NCBI RefSeq assembly: GCF_044904665.1 | Contig: NZ_JADIKM010000001.1 | Location: forward strand, 558,001-622,000 | Reading direction: 5' to 3' | DNA from: Dyella_A ginsengisoli | GTDB taxonomy: Bacteria > Pseudomonadota > Gammaproteobacteria > Xanthomonadales > Rhodanobacteraceae | Length of the DNA stretch: 64,000 nt | In this document: positions 17,197 to 25,766 of the stretch, piece after piece | Layout: the number at the start of each line of letters is the position of its first letter | Position numbering within the stretch: position 1 is the first letter of the stretch | Notes under the pieces: model-generated | Databases searched by the model: none | Told to the model about the DNA's origin: nothing | What the model saw: the letters and a program-made list of their open reading frames with translations, nothing else | Program-made: the position numbers and the translations under genes

Positions 17197-18995
17197 GCGC
17201 CTACCGTTTCGTGCCCTCGCCGCTGGAACTGACCGACGCACCGTGGCGTCCGCTCGACCGCGCGGTGCTGCGCTGGACGCTGGGCCACGGCGGCTCGCCG
17301 CTGCTGGCCAAGGTCGCCGCCTGGGCCAGTTACGCCGACGGCGAGGGCGACACCGCCCTGCCGTTGTCCGGCGAGGCCGCCGGTCGCCACGGCATGCCGC
17401 GCCCGGATGAGGACGCGCTGGCCGCGCTGCGTGCCGACCCGCTGGTCGGCGACGGCAGCGTGCCGACGCCGTACGTGATCGATGCCGATGATCGGTTCTA
17501 CCTGTGGCGCAATCACGCGCACGAGATGGCGGTGGCGGGCGCGGCACGCGCGCGGCGCGATGCGGCGCTCCCGGCCCAGGCCGACAACGCACTGCTCGAC
17601 ACACTGTTCCACGGCGACCGCTCCGACGCCGTGCAGCGTCAGCGCGAGGCGGTGGCCGCGGTGGCTGGGCGCAAGTTGTTCGTGCTCACCGGCGGCCCCG
17701 GCACCGGCAAGACCACCACCGTGCTGCGCATGCTGCTCGCCCTGCAGCGGCAGGCGGCGGGCGCCACGCTGTCGATCCAGGTTGCCGCGCCCACCGGCAA
17801 GGCGGCGCAGCGGCTGGTGCAGTCGCTGCGGCAGGGCAAGCAGGCGCTGGCGGCGCAGCTTGACGACAGCTGGGGCACCGCGCTGGCCGCGATCCCGGAG
17901 TCCGAGGCGCTAACACTGCATCGCCTGCTCGGCTACGACCCGCGCCGCAACCGCTTCACCCGCGATGCCGCGCATCCGCTGGCCGCCGACGTGGTAGTGG
18001 TGGACGAAGCTTCGATGGTCGATCTGGCCATGTTGCGCGCCCTGCTCGACGCGGTGCGGCCGCAGGCTACCCTGGTGCTGGTGGGCGATGCCGACCAGCT
18101 CACCTCGGTCGCCGCCGGCTCGGTGCTGATGGACCTGGTGAGCGCCTTCGAGGCCGATCCGCGCGGCGACCTGGTGCGGCTGGAGCACAGCTTCCGCGCC
18201 GAGCGGCAGCTGGTGCCGATCAACCGGGCCGTGCGGGTCGGCGATGGACTCGCCCTGCGCGCGGCGATGGAGGCCGCCGGCGAGGATGCGCGCTGGCGCG
18301 AGGTGGCCGACGCCGCGGCGCTGCGGCGCGCGCTGGCCGCCTGGTGCGAGCCGCTGGCCGCCTTGCCGATCCGTCCGCAGCTGCCGCCGCGCGACGAGGC
18401 CAACACCGAGGTGCGGGCGGCGATCGCCGTGCAGGCCCTGCGCGCCCTGGCGCAGCGGCAGCTGCTCTCGGCGCTGCGCGAGGACGGCTTCGGCGCGCTC
18501 GCCCTCAACGGCTGGATCGAGCAACGCCTGAAGCAGCTCTGGGGTGTGCCGGCGGAGCGCAGCTGGTACGCCGGTCGCGCCGTGCTGGTGACCCGCAACG
18601 ACTACGCCGTGCGCCTGTACAACGGCGACGTCGGCCTGTGCCTGGCCGAGCCGGACGGTTCGCTGCGGGTGTGGTTCGAGACGGTGGACGAACACGGCCG
18701 TGCCAGCGCGCGCAGCTTCGCCCCCGGCACGCTGCCGCCGCACGAGGGCGGCTTCGCCATCACCGTGCACAAGAGCCAGGGCTCCGAATACGACCTTGCC
18801 GCCGTGCTGCTGCCGCCCGATCCCGAACATCGCCTGCTTTCGCGCCAGCTGCTCTACACCGGCCTGTCACGCGCCAAGCGCCGGGTCGAGTTGTGGGGCA
18901 CGCCCGACGCGGTCGAGGCCGCGCTGGCGCAGCCGGTGCAGCGCGCCAGCGGACTGGCGGCGCGTCTTGCCGGCGCCGATCTCCCCGATGCGTGA
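17193..18995 (+). CDS. recD: exodeoxyribonuclease V alpha subunit
   Basis: A 600-residue SF1B 5'-3' helicase subunit of RecBCD. Walker A is GGPGTGKTTT with K173, followed by AAPTGKAAQRLVQSL, the DEAS box VVDEASMVDLAML, LVLVGDADQLTSVAAGSVL, and the C-terminal FAITVHKSQGSEYD and LLYTGLSRAKRRV. The GTG at 17193 gives a GTGA overlap with recB. It is the last chromosomal gene before the truncated trpG and the inserted element. Confidence 0.95.
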   Translation: MSAYRFVPSPLELTDAPWRPLDRAVLRWTLGHGGSPLLAKVAAWASYADGEGDTALPLSGEAAGRHGMPRPDEDALAALRADPLVGDGSVPTPYVIDADDRFYLWRNHAHEMAVAGAARARRDAALPAQADNALLDTLFHGDRSDAVQRQREAVAAVAGRKLFVLTGGPGTGKTTTVLRMLLALQRQAAGATLSIQVAAPTGKAAQRLVQSLRQGKQALAAQLDDSWGTALAAIPESEALTLHRLLGYDPRRNRFTRDAAHPLAADVVVVDEASMVDLAMLRALLDAVRPQATLVLVGDADQLTSVAAGSVLMDLVSAFEADPRGDLVRLEHSFRAERQLVPINRAVRVGDGLALRAAMEAAGEDARWREVADAAALRRALAAWCEPLAALPIRPQLPPRDEANTEVRAAIAVQALRALAQRQLLSALREDGFGALALNGWIEQRLKQLWGVPAERSWYAGRAVLVTRNDYAVRLYNGDVGLCLAEPDGSLRVWFETVDEHGRASARSFAPGTLPPHEGGFAITVHKSQGSEYDLAAVLLPPDPEHRLLSRQLLYTGLSRAKRRVELWGTPDAVEAALAQPVQRASGLAARLAGADLPDA

Positions 18996-19140
18996 GCCTC
19001 CGTGGTCGCGTTGCGCGCCGGCGGCAGGTGTCCTCAAAGGCAGCTGATGTGCGTGGCGCCGCCTCGCCCATTTGTCGCATGCACGCCGGCGCGATGCCTC
19101 GCTATCATGCTTCTCTGACGTTTCGCGCCCGGCGGCAACC

Positions 19141-19164
19141 ATGCTCCTGATGATCGACAACTAG
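19141..19164 (+). pseudogene. trpG: trpG 5' fragment at left attachment junction
   Basis: The reading is ATG followed by codons for LLMIDN, then TAG. MLLMIDNYDSFTYNL is the usual start of anthranilate synthase component II (TrpG), which fits the backbone gene order. The match runs through the first two bases of the Tyr codon (TA) and then ends. The best explanation is integration of a mobile element into trpG codon 8; GATCGACAACTA would belong to the att core. A -10-like TATCAT lies at 19102-19107, consistent with the trpG promoter staying on this side. The rest of trpG should be at the right junction, outside the window. Confidence 0.7.
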
Positions 19165-19277
19165 CATCGGCGTCCACGGGGATCCGCGACAGTCCAAGGT
19201 TTGCCTTCAAGATGGCTGCGGAACTGGGTTCATAGTCTCTTAGTGTCCGCGGGAGTCCGTTGTAAGCTAGGGAAAGT

Positions 19278-19315
19278 GCGGGTACCTTTGCGGGTACCGA
19301 AGACCCGATACCCGC
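19278..19315 (+). promoter_or_regulatory. repeated GCGGGTACC boxes ahead of integrase
   Basis: GCGGGTACC occurs at 19278-19286 and 19290-19298, and the inverted core TACCCGC at 19309-19315, all within 45 bp upstream of the integrase ATG. Their position suggests arm-type recombinase binding sites or an operator for integrase expression. Function is inferred only from placement. Confidence 0.35.
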
Positions 19316-19318
19316 ACC

Positions 19319-20554
19319 ATGCCACTCACAGACGCGAAGATCCGCAACACCAAACCCGGCCCGAAGCCGGCGAAGCTGGCTGATGGCGGTGGTCTCTATC
19401 TTGAAGTGCGTCCTACGGGGGCGAAGCTGTGGCGCTACCGCTATCGCATCGCGGGCAAGGAGAACCTGTTCGCCATTGGTGAGTACCCCAGCATCGCCCT
19501 CGCTGAAGCGCGTGCTGAGCACGGCAAGGCGCGGGCGTTGGTAAAACAGGGAGTCCATCCTTCTCACAATCGGCAGGCCGAACGCCTCTCGAATCAGGCG
19601 GCAAGTGCGAACACCTTCGAGGCTGTCGCGAAGGAGTGGATCTCGAAAAAATCTCCGAGGTGGACCGCGTACTACTCGCGACAAGTGACGCGGTTCATGG
19701 AGTCCGACGTGTTTCCTTACGTCGGGAAGCTACCGATCCGTAGCGTGACATCAGCACATTTGCTGGAAATAGTTCGCCGCATCGAAGGGCGGGGAGCCGA
19801 GACGGTCGCCTTGTTAGTTCGTCAATGGTCTTCGGCCATCTTTAGATATGCGGTCGCTACGCTGCGCGCTGACGGCGATCCTGCTGCTGCGTTAAAGGGG
19901 GCTATTCATCGTCCGAAGGTCGAGCACCACAAGCCGCTTTCTCGCTCCGAGATCGCCAGCTTCATCGGTGCAGTGGACAAGTACGGCGGCTATCGCACGA
20001 CAGTAATCGCACTGCGCTTGATGCTGCTGACGTTCGTTCGCACTGTCGAACTTCGAAAGGGCAAATGGTCCGAATTCAACCTGCAGGACGCTGAATGGCG
20101 GATACCGGCAGAGCGTATGAAGATGCGAGAGCCGCACATCGTGCCGCTATCCGAACAGGCCGTGGTGTTACTGCGAGAGCTGCAAACCTATACGGGCGGC
20201 CGTGGGCTTCTATTTCCGAACTATAGAAATCCGAAGGAATGCATGACCGCGACCACCTTGAATCGCGCGCTTGAGCGCATGGGGTTCAACGGAAAGGGCA
20301 GTATCGGCTTCTCGGCGCACGGATTTCGCGCGACGGCCTCCACTCTCCTCAATGAGATGGGCTATCGATCGGATGTGATTGAGCGTCAGTTGGCACACTC
20401 CGAACGTAACAAGGTCCGCGCCAGCTACAACCACGCCGAGTACATGGAAGAGCGGAGGTCCATGATGCAGGATTGGGCCGATTTCCTAGAAGACCCGATG
20501 CGTAACAAGGGTAAGGGTACCGGCGTTACCACGCGGGCACGCCGACCTGGTTAG
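19319..20554 (+). CDS. int: P4-type tyrosine recombinase (integrase)
   Basis: A 411-residue site-specific recombinase. The N-terminal DUF4102-type arm-binding domain (MPLTDAKIRNTKPGPKPAKL, GGGLYLEVRPTGAKLWRYRY) is followed by a core-binding region and the catalytic domain with R241 (TFVRTVELRKG), H334 and R337 (AHGFRATAS), H360 (LAHSERN) and nucleophile Y370 (ASYNH). All catalytic residues are present, so it should be active. It starts 155 bp from the trpG junction and is transcribed away from it, the usual place for the integrase of an integrative element. GC content drops here relative to the rec operon. Confidence 0.93.
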   Translation: MPLTDAKIRNTKPGPKPAKLADGGGLYLEVRPTGAKLWRYRYRIAGKENLFAIGEYPSIALAEARAEHGKARALVKQGVHPSHNRQAERLSNQAASANTFEAVAKEWISKKSPRWTAYYSRQVTRFMESDVFPYVGKLPIRSVTSAHLLEIVRRIEGRGAETVALLVRQWSSAIFRYAVATLRADGDPAAALKGAIHRPKVEHHKPLSRSEIASFIGAVDKYGGYRTTVIALRLMLLTFVRTVELRKGKWSEFNLQDAEWRIPAERMKMREPHIVPLSEQAVVLLRELQTYTGGRGLLFPNYRNPKECMTATTLNRALERMGFNGKGSIGFSAHGFRATASTLLNEMGYRSDVIERQLAHSERNKVRASYNHAEYMEERRSMMQDWADFLEDPMRNKGKGTGVTTRARRPG

Positions 20555-20814
20555 AGAGGCGGAGCGTCCTGGGCCGCTAGTCGACGGACGGAAGCAAACT
20601 TATCGAGCGCATGGCTTGATGCTCAGCCTGACCCGTGTCCTGGGCGGTGCGCTCTGTTGCTGGCTCCGAACTATCGCCATGGGTGCGTCCAAGCGCATGA
20701 GACTAGGGCGGAACACCCTTCGTGCGTGCACCGGCAAGTGCGGCTAAGAGCAAGCCGCTGAAGAGTGCCATTGGAGGGACGTTGTGGATTTTAGACTACG
20801 TCTCGACCTCAGCC

Positions 20815-20844
20815 CAGATCTGCTTCAAATTTGAAGCAGATCTG
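20815..20844. promoter_or_regulatory. perfect 30-bp palindrome, probable operator
   Basis: The left half CAGATCTGCTTCAAA is followed directly by its exact reverse complement, with no spacer. It ends 17 bp before the ATG of the MerR-like gene at 20862 and overlaps the expected promoter (a weak -10-like CATACT lies at 20846-20851). This placement fits an autoregulatory control box for the HTH protein. The preceding 260 bp (20555-20814) show no gene that I can support. Confidence 0.6.
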
Positions 20845-20861
20845 CCATACTTGGTTCCACG

Positions 20862-21353
20862 ATGGCCGGAATTCACTACACCGCAGTGCATGTGCGTGAG
20901 CTGCTCGGGCTCAGTCGCACCGATCTGCAACGGTGGCTGTCTGCCCTACCTCCATTTAATCAAGTCAAAGCCAAACCCCGGACCGCGCGCCAGTTCACGA
21001 TCGCCGATCTGGCCTTCTTTCGTGCCGTTGCGGAACTGCATCAGCGCTTGGGCCTGTCCCTGCATTCGATTGCCGCATTCTCCGCGCCACTCCGCGCTCG
21101 CCTCGACATGCGGGCTGCGCTGACCGGCGGCACCGTCCGCCTGTACATCAACCAAGTTGGCGATGGTGCGTGGGCCGTTGGCAGCGAGGCGCAGGGAGCT
21201 CTGTCGGTAGCACTGGACCTGGAGCCGATCTGGCTCGCTGTCTATGCGTTCGTTGGTGTGGCCATGCCGGCTCAGCGTGAACTCGCGCTTGGCTTGGTAT
21301 CCCTGTCGGGGTCTTCACATCAGGAGGACCGTCGTGGTCGCCAAGCCCGCTGA
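20862..21353 (+). CDS. MerR-like HTH protein, probable controller of the methylase/nuclease cassette
   Basis: A 163-residue protein. Residues ~6-75 read as a MerR-type winged helix-turn-helix (YTAVHVRELLGLSRTDLQRW, then RQFTIADLAFFRAVAELHQR and LGLSLHSIAAF). The C-terminal half has no recognisable effector domain. The gene overlaps the methylase start by 20 bp, so the two are co-transcribed and probably coupled. The palindrome just upstream is a likely binding site. By analogy with controller proteins of restriction-modification loci, it would time expression so that methylation precedes cutting. That role is inference. Confidence 0.65.
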   Translation: MAGIHYTAVHVRELLGLSRTDLQRWLSALPPFNQVKAKPRTARQFTIADLAFFRAVAELHQRLGLSLHSIAAFSAPLRARLDMRAALTGGTVRLYINQVGDGAWAVGSEAQGALSVALDLEPIWLAVYAFVGVAMPAQRELALGLVSLSGSSHQEDRRGRQAR

Positions 21354-24330
21354 GATCGCTGACCGGCTTGGCGTGCCGCGTGATGCCTACGTCGACCTGC
21401 GCGGAACTCCGACCGCGCGCCATTTGCGCTACATGGACTTGATGGCCCCCGCGCGTCGGCCTGGCGCGGACACGCAGGAACTGCCCGATGGTGTGATCCA
21501 GGTGGCGGGCAAGGCCGCCCTTTATGTGCTTCAGGCACCGGCAATTGCAGGCTCTCCGCCTAAGGAGCAGTTGATCCAGCTGATACGCACGCTGGCATGC
21601 CGCGCTGATGCGGCCTATCTGGCAGTGTCTAGCCCGGCGTCGACGAGCATCTATCCGATCGGGTTCTACCGGGCCGATGAACTTCCCGCCATCGACAGGG
21701 AGATTCTTTCCGACAACGCTGTCGGGCTTCGCACTCTGCTTAATGGGAATACGGAAGGATCCACGCAGAAGCGTGCCGATCAACTTTGGCTAGACGATCT
21801 GCTGTTCAAGCTCTTGACGGATGCCGCCGACGGATTGCGAGCGGCGTTTCCGTCGGAGCTGCTCTCTGACGGCGATGTGGTCTCGCTGATCGGTCGGGCG
21901 CTCTTCACCCGGTTTTTGGTGGACCGAAACATCGTGGCGGGAGACGACATCACGGCCCTCTTCCCGGGTATCGAGCGGCCCGAGGAACTGTTTGCCACTC
22001 CGGCTGCGCTGATAGCGACGTTCCAATGGTTGGATCTCACCTTCAACGGCGATCTGCTCGAGCTGGGAACTAAAGACTATGTCGACTTCATGGCGCGACT
22101 GGGTTCCTCAGTGGACCTGCTGTGCACTGTGTTGTCCAACGTCATGTCGCGAGCGCCGGGTGGCCAACTGTCGTTGGACTGGAATGGGTTGCGCTTTCAA
22201 CACATCCCGGTGGATGTACTGAGCCAGGTCTACGAGCACTTTGCGCACCGCTTCATGCCCGAGACGGCGCGCCAGACCAGCATCCATTTCACTCCCCGAA
22301 ACATCGCCGAATTGCTCGTCGACGGTGCCTTTGGCGCCGTGCCGGCGGAACAGCGTCACTGTGCACGGGTGCTTGATCCAGCCGTAGGGGCCGGGGTTTT
22401 CCTGGTTTTGGCCTATCGCCGGCTGGCGGCCGAATACTGGCTGCATCATGGCAAGCGCCCACGTCGGTTGGCGTTGCGTCGCATTCTCACGCAGCAGCTG
22501 TGCGGCCTGGACATCAATCCAACATCGATAAAAATGGCCGCCCTGAGCTTGTATCTAGCGGCACTGGAGCTCGATCCACAGCCGCAGCCGCTCAGCGATC
22601 TGCGCTTTGAGCGGTTGTTCGATGGAACGCTGCGTTGTGTCGATCAGGCTCATTTGGGAACAAGCGAGGACGCGGCACTCGGAAGTCTGAGCTCGTCATT
22701 GCGTAAGTTAGGGCCCTTCGACATCGTGCTGGCCAACCCGCCATGGACGCGCCTGCCGGGACGCTTCAAAAAGCTCCTGGACCAAGTTCCTTGGGATGCG
22801 GATGGCGCCTCACCGGTTCGCGCCAAGAGCCTGGTTCCCAATCAGTGGCCGGATCTGGCTTTTCTTTGGCGCGCTCAGCAATGGTGCAAGCCCTCAGGGG
22901 TGATTGGCCTGTTAGTGCATGCGCGCTTGCTCTTCAGCGAAGAGGCCGCCGCCGCCCGGACCCATTGGTTCGAGCGCACTCGGGTCACGGGCATCCTCAA
23001 CGGCGTGTTCCTGCGAAAGGATCGCCGGATATGGCCGTCCAACACACAGCCATTTTGCGCGCTGGTGTCTATAAACGAGCCTCCCGGACCGGAGGACTCG
23101 TTTTACTTCCTTGTGCCGCGCCACGAACCGGCACTGGCCCGTCGGCGCGAGTTTCGTCTTGACCCACGGTCGGCGATCCCGGTCCCCGTCGCCATGGCGG
23201 CAAGCGTGCCGCACGTATTCAAGACCCTAGCGCGAGGCTCGGCGCTGGATCTGGAATTGATCTCGCGCTTGGGTGCAGAGCCGCGCATCTCGATGCGACA
23301 GTACTTTTCGAAAGAAAGGCTGGAAATTGCTCAGGGTTTTATTGCTGGGACGCAGAACCCCCTAGATGCCACATCGCTGCGTGGCCTCCCGGTGCTAGAA
23401 GGTACCGATAAACCGCTGTTCACCGTCAAGACGCGTGCTCTCAGCCGTATCGAGCACCGTTATCCCGCACTAGCCTTGCAGTGGCCTCGCAACCCTAGCA
23501 TTTACAAGGGGCCCCATCTCCTGTTCCGCGAAGCGCCCAAACAGGACATCGCGCACCGTGGTGCACTTTGGACGGACGGTGACGTGGCTTTTAGCCGCTC
23601 GTTCTATGGCGTGCACATCCCTGAGGGCAGGTCCGCCATCGGTGACTATCTCTACGTATTGTCCTACGCAGACTTGCTGATGTACTGGGTGCTCATGACG
23701 AGCTCTAAATTCGGCGTGGAGCGCGACATCTTCAACAAGGATGACTACGGCAACTTTCCCGTTGTTCCTTGGACATCGCTTTCGACATCCATAAAGCGGA
23801 ACGTGGCAGAGCTGGCAGTGGCGATCCGTGGCGGGAAATGTCCCTGGCCTCACATCAACGCACTAATGGCCAAGATCTATGGCTTGACCGTTCATGATCA
23901 AGCCTTAGTCGCCGACGCGCTGCGTTATGAGAGCCCGTTTCCCAAGAGCCAGTCGCTGAGCGTCGCTGAAATTTCGCGGGACGATCCGCGGATTCCCGCA
24001 TTCGCATCTTCCTTGGGGGCGCTGCTTTCAGAAGCCGAGGGCGGTGATGTCGACGTCATGCCCATTACGCTCTCCAAGGATGATGGCCTGTGGCAGTTCT
24101 TGCGCGTCACGTCTGGAGCGTCATTGGTATTCGATGCTGAGGGTATCCGCGACGTACTCAGGCGCGTAGGCGATCCTTTGATGACTTCGGAGATCCGCCT
24201 ACAACTGGCGAAAGGCGATTGGTTGATCGGACGTCTCAGGCATGCGCGCTATTGGAGCAAGAGCCAAGCGCATCTGTTAGCGCTCGACGTTATGGAGCGC
24301 GGCATGTGCTCTGGTTTGGCCTCGTACTGA
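21334..24330 (+). CDS. N6-adenine DNA methyltransferase, large (Eco57I/PglX-like class)
   Basis: A 998-residue protein. SAM-binding motif I is at D348 (VLDPAVGAGVFLVLAYRRLA) and catalytic motif IV is N468-P-P-W (IVLANPPWTRL). The Trp instead of the common Tyr/Phe is an accepted variant. The N-terminal ~280 residues are helical with no visible nuclease site; the C-terminal ~450 residues resemble target-recognition regions of gamma-class methylases. The GTG at 21334 was chosen because AGGAGG at 21322-21327 sits 6 bp upstream. It modifies adenine in a target sequence that I cannot predict. It lies between a MerR-like gene and a PD-(D/E)XK gene 13 bp downstream. Confidence 0.82.
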   Translation: MVAKPAEIADRLGVPRDAYVDLRGTPTARHLRYMDLMAPARRPGADTQELPDGVIQVAGKAALYVLQAPAIAGSPPKEQLIQLIRTLACRADAAYLAVSSPASTSIYPIGFYRADELPAIDREILSDNAVGLRTLLNGNTEGSTQKRADQLWLDDLLFKLLTDAADGLRAAFPSELLSDGDVVSLIGRALFTRFLVDRNIVAGDDITALFPGIERPEELFATPAALIATFQWLDLTFNGDLLELGTKDYVDFMARLGSSVDLLCTVLSNVMSRAPGGQLSLDWNGLRFQHIPVDVLSQVYEHFAHRFMPETARQTSIHFTPRNIAELLVDGAFGAVPAEQRHCARVLDPAVGAGVFLVLAYRRLAAEYWLHHGKRPRRLALRRILTQQLCGLDINPTSIKMAALSLYLAALELDPQPQPLSDLRFERLFDGTLRCVDQAHLGTSEDAALGSLSSSLRKLGPFDIVLANPPWTRLPGRFKKLLDQVPWDADGASPVRAKSLVPNQWPDLAFLWRAQQWCKPSGVIGLLVHARLLFSEEAAAARTHWFERTRVTGILNGVFLRKDRRIWPSNTQPFCALVSINEPPGPEDSFYFLVPRHEPALARRREFRLDPRSAIPVPVAMAASVPHVFKTLARGSALDLELISRLGAEPRISMRQYFSKERLEIAQGFIAGTQNPLDATSLRGLPVLEGTDKPLFTVKTRALSRIEHRYPALALQWPRNPSIYKGPHLLFREAPKQDIAHRGALWTDGDVAFSRSFYGVHIPEGRSAIGDYLYVLSYADLLMYWVLMTSSKFGVERDIFNKDDYGNFPVVPWTSLSTSIKRNVAELAVAIRGGKCPWPHINALMAKIYGLTVHDQALVADALRYESPFPKSQSLSVAEISRDDPRIPAFASSLGALLSEAEGGDVDVMPITLSKDDGLWQFLRVTSGASLVFDAEGIRDVLRRVGDPLMTSEIRLQLAKGDWLIGRLRHARYWSKSQAHLLALDVMERGMCSGLASY

Positions 24331-24343
24331 GGCCGCGCCGTTC

Positions 24344-25075
24344 ATGTTCCTGCACCTCGGTTCTCCTCCCAAAGGCCCGCCACCGCCCTTTGAGGCCTGG
24401 TCCGTCAGGCAGCTAAAGATACTGGACAAGGCAATTGTGCTCGCCTGGGGGCGCTCGATGGCGGCACCGCTCGGACGAGCATTGCTGGCCAGTGGCACAG
24501 AGGTCCAGATCACGGCGATGCTTCAGGATGCGCTCACAGCGTTGCTTAATAGCGGGGCTTTGCCGGGCTTTTCGACATCACTGTACGGCCCACCAATACG
24601 GGGCCAAGAGATGGAGGACTATTCGGGCGCTCGGCTGGAGAAGCGACCAGATTTGACGATCACGCGTCTTTCAGCACGTCCCGTGATGAACCACAACGCC
24701 ATGTTCTACGAGTGCAAGATTCTGGGGAGGGGGCGTACGATAGATCACTACATCGCCCAAGGCGTTGCGCGTTTCGAAAAAGGACACTACGCATGGGCAA
24801 TGCCGCATGCAGGCATGATCGGCTATTTGGTAACCGATAGTAACCAGAATGCCAAGTCCACCTTGGTCGAACGCTGGATGCATCCGACGTCCCCAGCCTC
24901 CTGCGCTCCTATAGCTAAAGTGCAGGAGGACGGATCCGCTCCAACAATAGCGATCAGCACGCATGCTCGTAATTTCATGCTACGGAACGGGGAGTTGCCG
25001 GGCCCAATCGCGCTGCGACATCTGTGGTTGAGCGAGCGCTCGACAATGGCCATTCCGAAGAAAAGATCGGTCTGA
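24344..25075 (+). CDS. putative PD-(D/E)XK nuclease partner of the methylase
   Basis: A 243-residue protein. Residues 100-150 contain a plausible PD-(D/E)XK site: D103 in EKRPDLTITRL and E123-C-K125 in AMFYECKILG, with hydrophobic strands around both. The following FEKGHYAWAMPHAGMIGYLV is a typical helix/strand after such a core. The gene starts 13 bp after the methylase stop, on the same strand, with no strong ribosome site. It is probably the restriction component of the cassette. Sequence similarity to a named nuclease is not evident to me. Confidence 0.6.
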   Translation: MFLHLGSPPKGPPPPFEAWSVRQLKILDKAIVLAWGRSMAAPLGRALLASGTEVQITAMLQDALTALLNSGALPGFSTSLYGPPIRGQEMEDYSGARLEKRPDLTITRLSARPVMNHNAMFYECKILGRGRTIDHYIAQGVARFEKGHYAWAMPHAGMIGYLVTDSNQNAKSTLVERWMHPTSPASCAPIAKVQEDGSAPTIAISTHARNFMLRNGELPGPIALRHLWLSERSTMAIPKKRSV

Positions 25076-25189
25076 CACCCGCGTGCTATTCGTGCCATGC
25101 CACACGTGGCGCTGTGAATACGACCCTTTTCCAGCTTTGTCCAACATGCTGCCGATCGCCCGACAGCACGCAGTTGCTGTCTAATTCCT

Positions 25190-25400
25190 CCCCAGGGTGT
25201 GTGAAAACTCTGCCGATGCGCAGCACCACCTGATCGTCGACCATCAGGTCGCCAACATCGGCACGATCGCAGCCAACTGGTGACCATGGCGAAGCGTGCG
25301 CGCACCGCCATGCAGGCCGAACACTTTGAGGTTGCCGCTGATCGTGGTTACGCGTCAGGCGGCGCATTGGGTCGGCATTGCAGCGCCAATTCGTGTGTGG
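25190..25400 (+). pseudogene. DDE transposase remnant (IS1182/IS5-like)
   Basis: A translation beginning at 25216 reads AQHHLIVDHQVANIGT and then shifts frame near 25263 into DRSQLVTMAKRARTAMQAEH, continuing EVAADRGYASGGALG. This is the internal block of a DDE transposase (A-D-x-x-H-L-I-V ... A-D-R-G-Y), with a frameshift and no intact ends. GGGTGTGTGAAAACT at 25195-25209 resembles an IS terminus. It separates the methylase cassette from the metal-resistance genes. From 25400 to 25766 I see no convincing gene. Confidence 0.6.
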
Positions 25401-25766
25401 TCTCAAAGCGGGGGGACGTCGGCGAAAGCGACAGACGGCACCTCACCCTTGCCTAAGCGCCTCCGGCGCTCAAGTACCTTAATGGCCTGTAGGTCGCCGA
25501 TATCGCAGGAGTGGGTGGCGAAACCGCCGCGTCCTTGCTCCTTGTCCAGTCGCCGCATGAGCTCGGTTTCGGCAGAGTTCGGGTCACATTTGCGAGGCTT
25601 CATCAAGCACTCATAGCGCACAAGGCCGGCGATACTGAACTCGCATCTCGCCTCCTTGGCGGCTGCGTGTAAGCGGAGTCTCCAATGCAGGGTGCGCTAC
25701 AGACTTTCGCCGCCGGAACAAGCGCAACCTTCCAGCGTGCAAATGTACCGGTTCACCATTGTGTTT

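Noticed and set aside
9527..17604. Two very long minus-strand open frames across recCBD (about 1360 codons each)
   Set aside because: Composition (Arg, His, Gln, Ala rich) is that of mirror frames of GC-rich genes, and the plus-strand rec genes have full conserved motifs.
20722..21123. Open frame overlapping the palindrome and HTH gene
   Set aside because: It crosses the operator-like palindrome, has no family features, and the overlapping frame encodes a clear HTH.
25403..25621. Minus-strand 72-codon ORF
   Set aside because: No ribosome site, family or hydrophobic pattern; lies in decayed sequence beside the transposase relic.
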